Source: JANLTP01 sp031363055 (GTDB taxonomy: Bacteria > Pseudomonadota > Gammaproteobacteria > Burkholderiales > Burkholderiaceae_E). From it: DNA of 34,738 nt. Both the position numbers and the translations under genes were made by a program. Shown piece after piece: positions 7,596-17,123 of the stretch. Each line of letters begins with the position of its first letter. Positions within the stretch are counted from its first letter, which is position 1. The notes beneath the pieces were generated by a model. That model worked only from the letters and a program-made list of their open reading frames with translations, was not told the DNA's origin and did no database searches. The stretch spans positions 1 to 34,738 of the forward strand of contig JANLTP010000235.1 in the NCBI GenBank assembly GCA_031363055.1, in the 5' to 3' direction.

Positions 7596-8794
7596 GGTCC
7601 AGGCGCCTTCGGTGTCGGCACGTTACGAACCCGATTGGCGGGTTTGGGCAGAATAAAATCGCGGTACGCACGCGGATTACCGGACTCGCCCGCCTCGGCC
7701 GCCTTGATGATGTTGTAGGACTCACGTGCGGTCACATAATGCAGCACATAACGGCCGCCGTCGTTATAGGCGCGCTCGAGATAACTGAACATATCGTCGA
7801 CCGGTTTGCCGAGCAGACATTCGGTGTCGGCTTCTTGAGTGCCATGAGTGTGCACTTTCACGAAGATCCACTCGGGCCGACCACGAACATGAATGTGCTG
7901 ATTGACCCATAGATCAATACGATCGCTGGTTGGCGGCACCTTGCGGCGGATATCGCCAGCCTCGATACGTGGGAACACGCCCCACTTTCGGTTGCGCCAG
8001 TTCAAGGACAACGGACCCTGAATGATCATCAAGTCGCCGCTGGCTGGTACGTCGACTTCGACATCAACACCGCGATCATGCGATTTCGGTTGTTGGTGAT
8101 CGTCGGTGGCGTAATAAATTCGATTAATGGTGCTGGTCTGCGCACTGCTCGGTGCCGACGGCAAGGTAAAGTCCGCATAACAACCCAGACGCGCCAGCAC
8201 CTGCAGCTCATTGTTGACGCCACACATGCGCCCGTCCGCCCTGGAATTATCGAGCGCCCAATTGCCGTGAATAAAGCCGAACACCGCACGCCCGCTGTTC
8301 GGATCAACTGGCAAGGCACCATGGCGTTGATGCAGGACGCGTACAAAGCCTTCGAGTTTTTCGCTCAGGCCCTCGGCGGTGTCGTTATCGTGATGCAAAT
8401 GCACTTCGATCTCGCCCAAACCCAACTGACACAGCTCGGCAATACGATCCAGATGTTCGGGCCGATACTCCTCCTCCGGATAGAAGAAGGTGTGCTGCGG
8501 CGGCACGCCATCGGCATCCCGATGGTTCGCGACCAATTGCGGGTAACCGTCGCGCCACTTGCGAACCCGCTCGACCTCAACCTCATAACTCGGTTGCCGC
8601 CAGCCCGGCTCGAAGTGATCAACAAATGAGAACATCAGGTGCACCGGACCGGTACCGGTCGGCGGCTTCGATTGCTTCAAATACGAGCGCAACCACAAGT
8701 GAATATTCTTGCGGCGAATCTCCAAAGTCGCAAACAACACCACCGCCGAAATAACCAGTAGCGCCAGCACCGCCAAAACAGCCAACAGACTCAC
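7592..8794 (-). CDS. membrane-anchored protein of unknown function, possible NodB-like metal enzyme
   Basis: I do not recognise a named family with certainty. The protein of 400 residues begins with one hydrophobic segment (about residues 2-24) followed by a basic RRK stretch, so it is probably anchored in the inner membrane. The soluble part is rich in His, Asp and Glu: FSFVDHFEP near 55, HTFFYPEEEY near 101, EVHLHHDND near 130, FIHGNWALDNS near 175 and VHTHGTQE near 315. The Asp-His, His-x-His-His and late His pattern recalls metal-dependent polysaccharide deacetylases, but no canonical TFDDG is present. The start is a GTG that overlaps the glycosyltransferase stop by 4 nt (GTGA); a longer frame upstream would run through the glycosyltransferase gene and is rejected. 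It is coupled to the Gfo/Idh gene downstream. Confidence 0.8.
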   Translation of the reverse strand: MSLLAVLAVLALLVISAVVLFATLEIRRKNIHLWLRSYLKQSKPPTGTGPVHLMFSFVDHFEPGWRQPSYEVEVERVRKWRDGYPQLVANHRDADGVPPQHTFFYPEEEYRPEHLDRIAELCQLGLGEIEVHLHHDNDTAEGLSEKLEGFVRVLHQRHGALPVDPNSGRAVFGFIHGNWALDNSRADGRMCGVNNELQVLARLGCYADFTLPSAPSSAQTSTINRIYYATDDHQQPKSHDRGVDVEVDVPASGDLMIIQGPLSLNWRNRKWGVFPRIEAGDIRRKVPPTSDRIDLWVNQHIHVRGRPEWIFVKVHTHGTQEADTECLLGKPVDDMFSYLERAYNDGGRYVLHYVTARESYNIIKAAEAGESGNPRAYRDFILPKPANRVRNVPTPKAPGP

Positions 8795-9900
8795 GGGCGG
8801 GTGTCTCCATAGAGACGCAGATAGGCGGCGTACATGGTATCGAGACTGCCGGCACGCACGGCCCAATCCCGAGCAGCGGCCCCCAGCCGCAGGCGCGCGT
8901 TTGCGTCCCGCGCCAACTTCTCGAGCGCATCGGCCATCGCCGCGACGTCGCCGGAGGCAACCAACCAACCCGTCTGGCCGTTTTGCACGATCTCGGCGTT
9001 GCCGCCAACGTCGGTCGCAAGTATCGGCAACTGGGCTGATGACGCTTCAACCAGTGCCATGGAATAGCCTTCGGTCAGGGACGACTGCAGGTACACGTCA
9101 GAGCCTTTGAGTAAGTCGGCGACGTCATCGCGGATGCCGAGAAAACGCACCACGTCGAAAATTCCGAGTTCTGCGGCCAACGATTCGAGCGAGGCGCGCA
9201 AGGGACCATCGCCAATCATCAGCAGCGCGACGTCAATACCCCGGATGCGAACTGATTTTATCGCTTGCAACATCATGGCAGGGTTCTTGACATCGCTCAA
9301 TCGTCCGACGCTAGTCACTACCACTGCCGACTCCGGCAAGTCGAGCGTATGAAGGATTTGAAGGCGCGCCGCCGGCTCGCGCGGTGCGAACTGATCCAGA
9401 TCAATACCGTTGACAATGGTTCGCGCCTTTTCGGCTGAGATGACCCTATCAGCGACAAATTTTTTATGGGCCGCCTGACAGACTGAAACGCCTGAGTCGG
9501 TCCATCGCATGGCAAGCTTGTAGAGCGCTTCTCGACGCGCCGAATACACTTGCACGCCCATATTGTGTCGAGTACTGATGATTCGCCGCAGGCCCAGTCC
9601 AAGTGCTGCGGCGGTCGCATAATAATGCGGTACCGCATTGTGGGTATGCAAAACCTCAGCGCGCGCGGCCCGCAGTGCCCGCCGGATAATCATGATCGAG
9701 CGCAACTCCGGGCCGGCTCGCTTGTCACAGTGAAAGACCTGGATTCCGGCAGCGCGCGCTTGTGCTGCCAATCGACCTTCGCCGAGCAAGCAGCCAATGG
9801 TCACCGAATGTCCGCGACGCGTTTGCAAGCCGGCCAAACCCAACACCATGCGTTCCAGGCCACCGACCTCAAGCGATGCAATGAAATGCAAAATGTTCAA
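8791..9900 (-). CDS. glycosyltransferase family 4 protein
   Basis: A 369-residue GT-B fold retaining glycosyltransferase. It has the N-terminal HFIASLEVGGLERM segment typical of GT4 enzymes in EPS loci (a glycine-rich acceptor-side loop), HTHN near residue 88, a VVVTSVGRLSDVKN donor-domain start, and the conserved ELGIFDVVRFLG and Glu-x7-Glu region TEGYSMALVEA. It would add a sugar to the lipid-linked repeat unit at the cytoplasmic face. I chose a TTG start at 9900, because the family begins at the NILHFIA strand; a TTG at 9969 would overlap the flippase gene by 56 nt. The start lies 13 nt after the flippase stop. The closest pattern I recall is the exosortase-A-associated GT4 group. Confidence 0.92.
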   Translation of the reverse strand: MNILHFIASLEVGGLERMVLGLAGLQTRRGHSVTIGCLLGEGRLAAQARAAGIQVFHCDKRAGPELRSIMIIRRALRAARAEVLHTHNAVPHYYATAAALGLGLRRIISTRHNMGVQVYSARREALYKLAMRWTDSGVSVCQAAHKKFVADRVISAEKARTIVNGIDLDQFAPREPAARLQILHTLDLPESAVVVTSVGRLSDVKNPAMMLQAIKSVRIRGIDVALLMIGDGPLRASLESLAAELGIFDVVRFLGIRDDVADLLKGSDVYLQSSLTEGYSMALVEASSAQLPILATDVGGNAEIVQNGQTGWLVASGDVAAMADALEKLARDANARLRLGAAARDWAVRAGSLDTMYAAYLRLYGDTRP

Positions 9901-9913
9901 ATCACACCCGTGT

Positions 9914-11440
9914 TCATATCGCAAAACGTCGGCTGATTCTGCGACACAGGATCGCCAGTTTCTGTCCAACCGGCCCCAGGCGGGCGGCCAATTCGGTCGC
10001 CAGAGCGTAGTCGCGCGTATACCAGGATCGCATCAGCACACTGATGCCCAGGAAGCAGGCAATGAATATGATGGCGGAGACCACAAAGGAAAATCGCGAA
10101 ACAAACAGTGTTTCAACGATGATGCCCAACTCGCAGGCCACCAGCGCCGAAAACAATAAACGGAACAGCACTTCCCACTTGATGCGCACCTTTATGCGCC
10201 GACGAACCATGAAAAACTGAATCAACACGCTGACGGCGCGCGTAATCGCCATGCTGATGATGGCACCGGACAAGCCCCAAGTGGGTACCAACGCAACGGC
10301 TGCGACTATGTTGACGCCAAGCGTCGCAATCGCGGTCCAGATTTGATCGGTTTGCAGGTTCGAAGCAATCTGAAACGCATTGAAGGCACCGGCAAATGCG
10401 CCTAAACCTGCGATCACCAGCATGCCGGTCACCGCCGGAATCGCCGCCTCATAACTGACACCGTACAGAAAGGAGACGGCACCGCGCGTGACCACCAGGG
10501 CAATGCCGCAGATCAGCAGACCGATGAACCAGTAATAACGAATCGATTCGGACATGATCTTGCCGGCGCGCGCCTGGCCGGAACGACCGAAGGCTCGCGA
10601 TATGGCGGGCAGCAGCACCGAAGCCAGGCCGGTCGTCAACAGATCAACCGCGCCTTTGGTCAGAGTACCTGCAATGACAAAGTAGGCAATGGTTTCTGCC
10701 GACCAATAGGCCTTCAGCAAGCCGATCTCCAGGGTGCGGCTGCTCAGAAGACCGATCGAAATCATCACGCCGGACGAAAAAACCGTACGCACCACGCGGC
10801 TTCGGGTCTCAGCGGGGAGAGTTGCCGCCTGCAGCTTGATGCCGCACGACTTGACCAGGCGCTGCGCCACCAGACAGCACAAGACACCGGTCATCGCGTA
10901 GATGGCGAAGGCCGTCAGGACCGATTTGTCGAACCGCCACCACAGACACAACGTAATCAGATTAGCCGCCACCATCACCAAAATTGAATAACACTCTGGT
11001 TCGAAGCGCTCGAATCCCTTGCCGATGGAACTCAACATCCAGAAACGCGCACGGGCAATAACACCGACACAAACCAGCAGAATCATCCACAGCAAATGTT
11101 GCGACCAGTCCTGTGGCGATTGAACCAGTGCGACCGCGACGAACACCGTCACCACAATGCCGGTACAAACCGTCTGCCAACGCAGCAAGGTTGAACCCAG
11201 GGCGTCGACCACCTCAGGTTTTCGACTGCCTCTGAACTCGGCTATGAAGCGAATCGCCGATACCGTCAAGCCGTTGTTCGATGCGAGGATCAGCCAGCCA
11301 CAGAGCCACACCGCAAACGCATAATGACCGTATTGAGTCGGTCCGAGGGTGCGCGCGATCAGCACACCCGTAGCAATCCCGACCACCGCCTCGATGTACT
11401 GCACCCCCGAAGACAGCGCAGCGTTGCGTAACAGGGTCAT
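9914..11440 (-). CDS. Wzx-type polysaccharide flippase
   Basis: A roughly 508-residue integral membrane protein with about 12-14 hydrophobic helices spread over its whole length and no large soluble domain. This matches the MOP/polysaccharide-transport superfamily that moves undecaprenyl-linked repeat units across the inner membrane. Typical features are the N-terminal NAALSSGVQYIEAVVG helix, ARTLGPTQYGHYAFA after helix 2 and a mid-protein GLLSSRTLEIGLL. An ATG at 11440 is preferred over a TTG at 11494. The gene heads the minus-strand block and is divergent from the methyltransferase gene. The 198 nt between them contains a GATAAT on the minus strand at 11506-11511, but I see no matching -35 box. 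Confidence 0.93.
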   Translation of the reverse strand: MTLLRNAALSSGVQYIEAVVGIATGVLIARTLGPTQYGHYAFAVWLCGWLILASNNGLTVSAIRFIAEFRGSRKPEVVDALGSTLLRWQTVCTGIVVTVFVAVALVQSPQDWSQHLLWMILLVCVGVIARARFWMLSSIGKGFERFEPECYSILVMVAANLITLCLWWRFDKSVLTAFAIYAMTGVLCCLVAQRLVKSCGIKLQAATLPAETRSRVVRTVFSSGVMISIGLLSSRTLEIGLLKAYWSAETIAYFVIAGTLTKGAVDLLTTGLASVLLPAISRAFGRSGQARAGKIMSESIRYYWFIGLLICGIALVVTRGAVSFLYGVSYEAAIPAVTGMLVIAGLGAFAGAFNAFQIASNLQTDQIWTAIATLGVNIVAAVALVPTWGLSGAIISMAITRAVSVLIQFFMVRRRIKVRIKWEVLFRLLFSALVACELGIIVETLFVSRFSFVVSAIIFIACFLGISVLMRSWYTRDYALATELAARLGPVGQKLAILCRRISRRFAI

Positions 11441-11638
11441 GCGTCCACCCAGCTTCGAGTTGCCAGGCGCGCCGATCAGCCGATCACTAAGCAATTGGAC
11501 CGCACATTATCAAAGCGACCATCAAGAAACCTTTCTACAACAGCGCCAAATTCTACGCCCGGTTAAGTTGCGGCCGGCTGCAAAAATCGCTGCTGTCATG
11601 AACATTGACATCGAACCGATCCCACTACTGCGGGCAGA

Positions 11639-12607
11639 ATGATTAACAATTCTGACGCCATACGCCCCCTCAGTGAGCGCGGTTTGATCTGTAAAGACTA
11701 CCGAACCTTGGGCGCGGCGCGGCGGGTCCTTGAGAGCCTGCGTCAGCGATCATCTAAACTCCATATTTGTCACGGATCATTCATCTTCGTTATGGAAAAT
11801 TATGGGCCGCGCGAACCGCACTTGTCGCGCTTCAAGGAATTGATTCGGCAAGGCGCTGGCACGCTTGATATTCACGACCAGCAAGACCCTGCCTCCAGCT
11901 ACACCCGCGCAGCGATCGCCAGCGAGCCCTTGGTGCAACGCGAAGTCGATCGTGTTTCGATTCATTTGCATAGCATTTGCCAATTGTTGCAGTCACAATT
12001 GGGGCCAACGCCGCAAATTCTCGATCTCGGTTGTGGTACCGGTGCCACCACCGTTGCGTTGGCGCTCACCCGGGAACTGGACGCGCAACGGATCGTCGGT
12101 GCAGACCCGAATGAGTTTTCGCTGCGCGCCGCCGCCGAGCGCTGGGCCGCTCATCAGATTGCGGGACCGGAAGTCGGCTTTCAGAAGATCGAGGCCGGCC
12201 GACCCCTGCCCTTTGCCGATCAATCGTTTGATCTGTGTTTGTGTGTATCGGTGATTGAATATCTTGGCACGTCGCAGACGCGTCAGGCGCTGGCTTCAGA
12301 AATGATTCGGGTGACGCGGCGTGGCGGCACCCTTTGTTTGGTCACTCCGAGTCCGTTTCGACTGTTCGATTATCACACCGGCCGCTTTCTCGGCGACTGG
12401 CGACGCACCTCCGGTTTCCCATGGGCGCAGTCACCCCCTGAGATCAGTCGAATGTTCAGAGGACATCAAGTACGCTTTCTGCGCAAGGAACAAGTCAGTC
12501 ACGGGCTATCGAAGCGACAACTGCCGCTGGCCAACCTCATTGCCCGTGTACCCGGTCTGGGTTGGGCACTACCCTGGCAAAAAGTATTGGTCAAGCGCGT
12601 TGCCTAG
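11639..12607 (+). CDS. class I SAM-dependent methyltransferase
   Basis: A 322-residue protein whose middle part is a Methyltransf_11-type Rossmann fold. Motif I is ILDLGCGTGATTVAL (about residues 127-141), followed by an acidic turn VGADPNE, LPFADQSFDLCLCVSVIEY (motif post-II/III) and RVTRRGGTLCLVTPSP. An N-terminal region of about 120 residues without a recognised domain precedes it. The product would methylate a sugar hydroxyl or another small group of the polymer, although a target outside EPS cannot be excluded. The ATG at 11639 is preceded by a weak GGGCAGA. The stop overlaps the start of the beta-helix gene, suggesting co-expression. Confidence 0.88.
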   Translation: MINNSDAIRPLSERGLICKDYRTLGAARRVLESLRQRSSKLHICHGSFIFVMENYGPREPHLSRFKELIRQGAGTLDIHDQQDPASSYTRAAIASEPLVQREVDRVSIHLHSICQLLQSQLGPTPQILDLGCGTGATTVALALTRELDAQRIVGADPNEFSLRAAAERWAAHQIAGPEVGFQKIEAGRPLPFADQSFDLCLCVSVIEYLGTSQTRQALASEMIRVTRRGGTLCLVTPSPFRLFDYHTGRFLGDWRRTSGFPWAQSPPEISRMFRGHQVRFLRKEQVSHGLSKRQLPLANLIARVPGLGWALPWQKVLVKRVA

Positions 12608-14306
12608 AACGTCATTACGCTTGGCCCTGCGGGCAGCCCTATGGGCGGCGGCGCTGTGCGGGTCAACAATTGCTCTGCCTGCGAATGCCGATAACGGCGA
12701 CGACCCCTGCGTCACCAAGCGAGTCGGTTGGCCGGAAGCGGCCGAGCGCGCACGCTTTGCCTGGCCCACGATTACCGAGGCGGCCGCCGGCACTGAAATT
12801 ATCTCGAGTTGCCTGCGCCTGAGCGATCTGGGTCCGCTCAAAACGGTCGCTGCTGAACCTGCCGAGGCGGGTTCGTTTTCAATCAACGGCGGAGCGTTTC
12901 TCGCAAGCCCGCAAAAGATTCGAAATGGCGACCGTGTTCGTGCACGCGTTCGAGCCTCCTCGCAAGCCGACGGTCGTGTCGCGTTGACCGCGATTTTTAA
13001 CGCTGGCCTCCGACTAGCCAGCTTTGAAGTTCGAACGGTAAATCTACCAACGAACAATCGAGCTGCGACGACTTATCAGGTCGGTCCGACACGAGCCATC
13101 AAACAGTTAACCGAGATCGCCCCGAAGTTAGTGGCTGGCGATACGGTACTGGTCGATGCCGGTGTTTACGCACCGGTTCGCTTTGAGCGGGCCGGAACTC
13201 GAGCGCACCCGATCACGATTCGCGGCGACAGCAATTCACGACCGGTGATCAGCGGCGGGCCTTATGCGGTGAGTTTCATCGGCGCGCATCACACGGTCTT
13301 CGAGCACTTCGAAATCACCGATGCGCGGCTCGCCTGTGTGTTTAATCAGGCCCACGAACTGACCTTGCGCGCACTGTTCATTCACGACTGTAATCGGCAC
13401 GGCATTCTCGGTGCCGACCTGGCCAACGGCAGTAACTTGATCGAGTACAGCGAACTGACCCGAACCGGCAGTCATCCCATTGGCGAGAATCGCAAACACC
13501 CGATTTACATTGCAACGGATCGGGACGCATTTCCGAACGCGAGGCTGCGGGTTCAACACTCCTACCTGCATAATAATATTGGCGAATCGATCAAGAGCCG
13601 TTCAGCACGTACCGAGATCTACTACAACTGGATCGACGTCGGTGTCGATGCGAAATCCTTGTACACGCTGGCACTCTATGGCTTCGAAGTTTATCGAACC
13701 GCTGATAGCCTGAACAGTGACGTCGTCGGCAATGTGCTGGTACACCGGGGCCGCTATGGCATTCGCCTCGGCGGCGACGGTACCGGTGATTCGAAGGGCC
13801 GGGTGCGACTCGCCAACAACACGATCATCCTGGGTCCGGACTTCGGCCAGGCGCCCGTCATCCGGCTGTTCCAATCAATTGACTCGGTTTATCTGATCAA
13901 TAACGCCGTGATTCGAAGCGGCGGATCGACCGATCCGGTAAGAATGTTTCGAAACGATATTGAACCGAGCGCCTGGGTCGGTGGTCGCATCAAATTGGCG
14001 GGTGTATCGAACTGGTTGCCACCGCAATCAATCATCGACCCGGCACCCGCTCACGAATGGCGAATGTCGATTAACGGCCAGGCGTTACTGCGCTCGATGG
14101 ATATGACGGCGATCGATGTGACGCCACAGCCGGACTCAGCACTCATCAATGGCGCTACTTCGCTGCGCGACATCGATTCCGAATATGACATTGGCGATCG
14201 GTTGCTTGTCCTGGAGCGTTCAATCTGGCCACGGGCACCCGTCAGTGGCGCCAGGCTGACTGAGTATCGACGTGATACTCTGCGGCGAAATATTGGCGCT
14301 TATTGA
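12600..14306 (+). CDS. secreted right-handed parallel beta-helix protein
   Basis: A 568-residue exported protein. With a TTG start at 12600, 8 nt inside the methyltransferase gene, it begins with a clear signal peptide (basic RTSLRLALR, hydrophobic core, cleavage after ANA near residue 30). A small Ig-like segment follows (SINGGAFLASPQ to ASFEVRTV, about 95-155). Then a long stretch holds repeated Asn/His/Gly-rich turns such as HPITIRGDSNSRPVISGG, HHTVFEHFEITDA and NNTIILG, the pattern of right-handed beta-helix proteins: polysaccharide lyases, epimerases and glycosidases. It probably binds, cleaves or epimerises the EPS in the periplasm. No catalytic residue set can be assigned. A longer frame from 12321 overlaps the methyltransferase and lacks the signal peptide at its N terminus, so it is rejected. 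Confidence 0.85.
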   Translation: MPRTSLRLALRAALWAAALCGSTIALPANADNGDDPCVTKRVGWPEAAERARFAWPTITEAAAGTEIISSCLRLSDLGPLKTVAAEPAEAGSFSINGGAFLASPQKIRNGDRVRARVRASSQADGRVALTAIFNAGLRLASFEVRTVNLPTNNRAATTYQVGPTRAIKQLTEIAPKLVAGDTVLVDAGVYAPVRFERAGTRAHPITIRGDSNSRPVISGGPYAVSFIGAHHTVFEHFEITDARLACVFNQAHELTLRALFIHDCNRHGILGADLANGSNLIEYSELTRTGSHPIGENRKHPIYIATDRDAFPNARLRVQHSYLHNNIGESIKSRSARTEIYYNWIDVGVDAKSLYTLALYGFEVYRTADSLNSDVVGNVLVHRGRYGIRLGGDGTGDSKGRVRLANNTIILGPDFGQAPVIRLFQSIDSVYLINNAVIRSGGSTDPVRMFRNDIEPSAWVGGRIKLAGVSNWLPPQSIIDPAPAHEWRMSINGQALLRSMDMTAIDVTPQPDSALINGATSLRDIDSEYDIGDRLLVLERSIWPRAPVSGARLTEYRRDTLRRNIGAY

Positions 14307-14313
14307 TAACCGG

Positions 14314-17070
14314 CTAACGCAAACTGGCGTGCCGCCCATCATCAAAAAATCGCACCACTCTGACATTGCCCGCAATCGTCAGGCTCACTTCAACATATCC
14401 GGCGCCGGTGGAACTGCTGGCGGTTGCAACTCTGCCACCGACATCGAGTACTTTGACCGAGCGATAGTCGTTGCTACTGTCTGGCTGGCTCAGCCGCCAG
14501 ACATCGCGATTGGCGATTGAGCCATTCAGATTGGTCGAAGACCAGCCAGCGCCGCCGGTTGAGTACAAATCGCGTACCGCGACCGATTTGCCGTTAACGT
14601 TATAAAGCGCGATGTTGCCATTGATGACGGGTGCGCTCGGAATATGCAAGCGCCAGGTCTTCGCCGGACTGCCGACGATCCGATCAAACACCACCACCAC
14701 CTGCAGATCATCCAGCCAAACGTAGTCACGCCGGTAAACGCTGCTACTGGTCCAGTACGGTCGGGCATCAATCTGTATGTAGGAATGCGGTACTGCAGCG
14801 CTCGGGTTGTACTCGGAAAAACGAATGATTGGAAAGTCACCGGTCTCGGAAGTTTTTTGACCAGCCAGCGTAACGATATTCGAAACGTCACTACCCACAT
14901 TGGTACCGGCTTCGGCCAATATTCCGCTGTTCGCAAAGAATTCCGGATCGGTCACCAGCCAATCAGCACCACTCGCCCATTGAAAGCCGGGCACATCGGG
15001 ATTGGCGTGCGAGTAATCGGCACTGGAGTTGGCCCGATTGGCAAACATGAATGCCGCGCGCGCATTAGTCTGGAATCCTTCCGAGGACCGCAGCCCAAGC
15101 AGCCCTGCACCAGGCGTGGGCGCTACGAAAAATCGGTCTGGCTTTGCCGCCGCAGGGCTGGCGGTCGCAGCGTTCAGATTCCAATAGAAGTTCGCAAAGC
15201 CCTTCGACGCACGCGACCAGTTTGAGACCGCCATCGCGGTCGTCAAAATACTTTTGGCGTGTTGCGCCTCGCTCGATGATTTTCCCGAATGAATCATATG
15301 GTGCCAATGGACCAGCGATAGTTGTGTGAACGGCGCATCACTATTTGAGGCTTCCGAACCTACTTCAAAAAATTTCTCCAGATGCGGGCGCGTCTGATAC
15401 ATCAATAGATTCAAGCTTTGTGCGAACGAGAAGCCGGACTGTGCCAACCAATCAGTACCCAAAGCGGCGTCATAAAGTTCCATGGCCCAGACCGCATTTT
15501 TAACGTAGCCAGCATAATAATGACCCTCGCTTTGTACTGGACCATTCCATAACGGCGCGCTGGTCGCGGTCTTGAATTTTTGCGCCATCACGGTTGAAGC
15601 CGCGCGCCAGGACGCAGCTTGCGGGTTGAATCCTTCGCTGGCAACTGCGCCGACCACATGCGCCAAGAAGCCGTTTTGCCAGTAGTTATTTTTGGGTGAG
15701 TCAAACGGCCAGAACCGGACATTCTGGTTATTCCAGTTATTCAGGGTACCGTTGACCCAGTTCGCCACCTGACTCAACTGGCCGGCGCTGAATTGCGAAA
15801 AGGCCAGATCAGCCGTCGCCGCAACGTCGAGCATACGATCTTCAACGTGTTGAAAATTCTCGCCCGTTCCGGTATCGCCGTTGGGGAAACTGGCGACAAT
15901 TCGCATCGCTTCATCCCTGGCCAAGGCGAGCATGGTCGTGTCGTTCAACAGCCAACCGGCGAAGGCAATCTGGAAGGTCGGTATGTCGTTAAAATTGGCA
16001 CGATCAGCAGCAGCGGCTCGCGCCAAATTCAAGAATCCTAACGGTGTGCCAACCCGATTGGCCGAAGCTCCGGTAGCCACCATATCGTTCGCGGCAATCG
16101 AGGCCCGCAGCCGCGACTCGACCGACTTGAACAGGAACGGCCGGGCGGCAAAACCGCTACCCGTCAGCGGCGTAAATATCGCCGCAACCGACTGCCGTTG
16201 CGACATCGAAACAGTACACGCAGCAGCGCCGCTGCAAGCGCCACTCCAGCCTTTGAACTGATGACCAGCGTCGGCAGTGACCGCCAAAGTAAGGTCACTG
16301 CCGGACGCTACGACGGCCGAACAGGTCACGCCGCAATCGATCGGTACACTGGCCGACGTGACCCGGCCACTACCGACGACGCTGACGTTCAAAGCAAAGG
16401 TGGCGGCGGCGCGCTCGAAGGTCGCGGTGACCGAGGTGGCCGCCAGCATTTCAACCGCACACGCATCAATACCTGCACAATCGCCGCCGCTCCAGCCGGC
16501 AAAAACATTTCCAGCAGTAGCGCGCCCGGTCAGCGCGACCATCGTGCCCTGCCCATAACTGGACTCACACACCGTTCCGCAATTGATTCCGGCCGAATTC
16601 CCGATCACACTGCCAGCACCGGCAACCAACACGCCGAGCCGATAACGCGGCGCATTATTGGCCACAAAGACCGCCGAAATGGATTGCGCATCGGCCAATG
16701 TAAACGCACAGGCTTCGGTGCCGAGACACTGGCGAGTCGAATCTTTCCAACCACCGAAGGAGCTGCCTGCGGCTGCGATCGCGGTCAGCGCCAACGCATC
16801 ACCTTTGGTAAAGGCGCCGGTGCAACCGCTGGAACCGGCGCTGCACGACAGGCCGGCCGGTGACGACGCTACCGAACCCGTGCCGCTACCGGTAATCGAC
16901 AGGGTTAAGGAGGCCGGTGGCGGTGTCGCCGGCGTAGTGCTCGCCACATCGGGTTGTGTAGCGACTTGCGCGCTGCCCTGACTCGCCGATGGCTCACCCG
17001 GCGAAGGCTCGCCGCAGGCACCGACGCAAAGCGCCAGAACCAGCGACACTGCACATAACGATCTACTCAA
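14314..17070 (-). CDS. lipoprotein with three Cys-paired repeats and a polysaccharide-lyase-like domain
   Basis: A protein of about 918 residues. From the TTG at 17070, which has GGGAG 10 nt upstream, it opens with a lipoprotein signal peptide ending in V-G-A-C19. A Ser/Thr/Pro linker follows, then three repeats of about 75-80 residues, each with a GSGxGSV start, a Cys pair, an F-x-G-W core and an xxVxAxF end; these match the divergent InlB/bacterial-repeat type. The C-terminal 600 residues resemble alpha/alpha-toroid polysaccharide lyases: NNYWQNGFLAH, SEGHYYAGY, LVHWHHMIHSG, and a heparinase II/III-like SHANPDVPGF..GADWLV section. It would cut or trim the polymer at the cell surface or in the periplasm. 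A GTG at 17124 is the alternative start. It converges on the beta-helix gene with a 7 nt gap. Confidence 0.85.
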   Translation of the reverse strand: MSRSLCAVSLVLALCVGACGEPSPGEPSASQGSAQVATQPDVASTTPATPPPASLTLSITGSGTGSVASSPAGLSCSAGSSGCTGAFTKGDALALTAIAAAGSSFGGWKDSTRQCLGTEACAFTLADAQSISAVFVANNAPRYRLGVLVAGAGSVIGNSAGINCGTVCESSYGQGTMVALTGRATAGNVFAGWSGGDCAGIDACAVEMLAATSVTATFERAAATFALNVSVVGSGRVTSASVPIDCGVTCSAVVASGSDLTLAVTADAGHQFKGWSGACSGAAACTVSMSQRQSVAAIFTPLTGSGFAARPFLFKSVESRLRASIAANDMVATGASANRVGTPLGFLNLARAAAADRANFNDIPTFQIAFAGWLLNDTTMLALARDEAMRIVASFPNGDTGTGENFQHVEDRMLDVAATADLAFSQFSAGQLSQVANWVNGTLNNWNNQNVRFWPFDSPKNNYWQNGFLAHVVGAVASEGFNPQAASWRAASTVMAQKFKTATSAPLWNGPVQSEGHYYAGYVKNAVWAMELYDAALGTDWLAQSGFSFAQSLNLLMYQTRPHLEKFFEVGSEASNSDAPFTQLSLVHWHHMIHSGKSSSEAQHAKSILTTAMAVSNWSRASKGFANFYWNLNAATASPAAAKPDRFFVAPTPGAGLLGLRSSEGFQTNARAAFMFANRANSSADYSHANPDVPGFQWASGADWLVTDPEFFANSGILAEAGTNVGSDVSNIVTLAGQKTSETGDFPIIRFSEYNPSAAVPHSYIQIDARPYWTSSSVYRRDYVWLDDLQVVVVFDRIVGSPAKTWRLHIPSAPVINGNIALYNVNGKSVAVRDLYSTGGAGWSSTNLNGSIANRDVWRLSQPDSSNDYRSVKVLDVGGRVATASSSTGAGYVEVSLTIAGNVRVVRFFDDGRHASLR

Positions 17071-17123
17071 AAGCTCGTAACTCCCAACCCTGAATTCTAC
17101 CTTGCGAGCGGCCGCCACCCTCA

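Noticed and set aside
8795..8968. Longer N terminus for the membrane-anchored protein
   Set aside because: It overlaps the end of the glycosyltransferase gene, is Arg/Gly-rich, and would place the membrane segment inside the protein; the GTGA overlap gives a natural start.
12321..12599. Longer N terminus for the beta-helix protein
   Set aside because: It lies entirely within the methyltransferase gene, whose motifs are clear, and would bury the signal peptide that starts at 12600.
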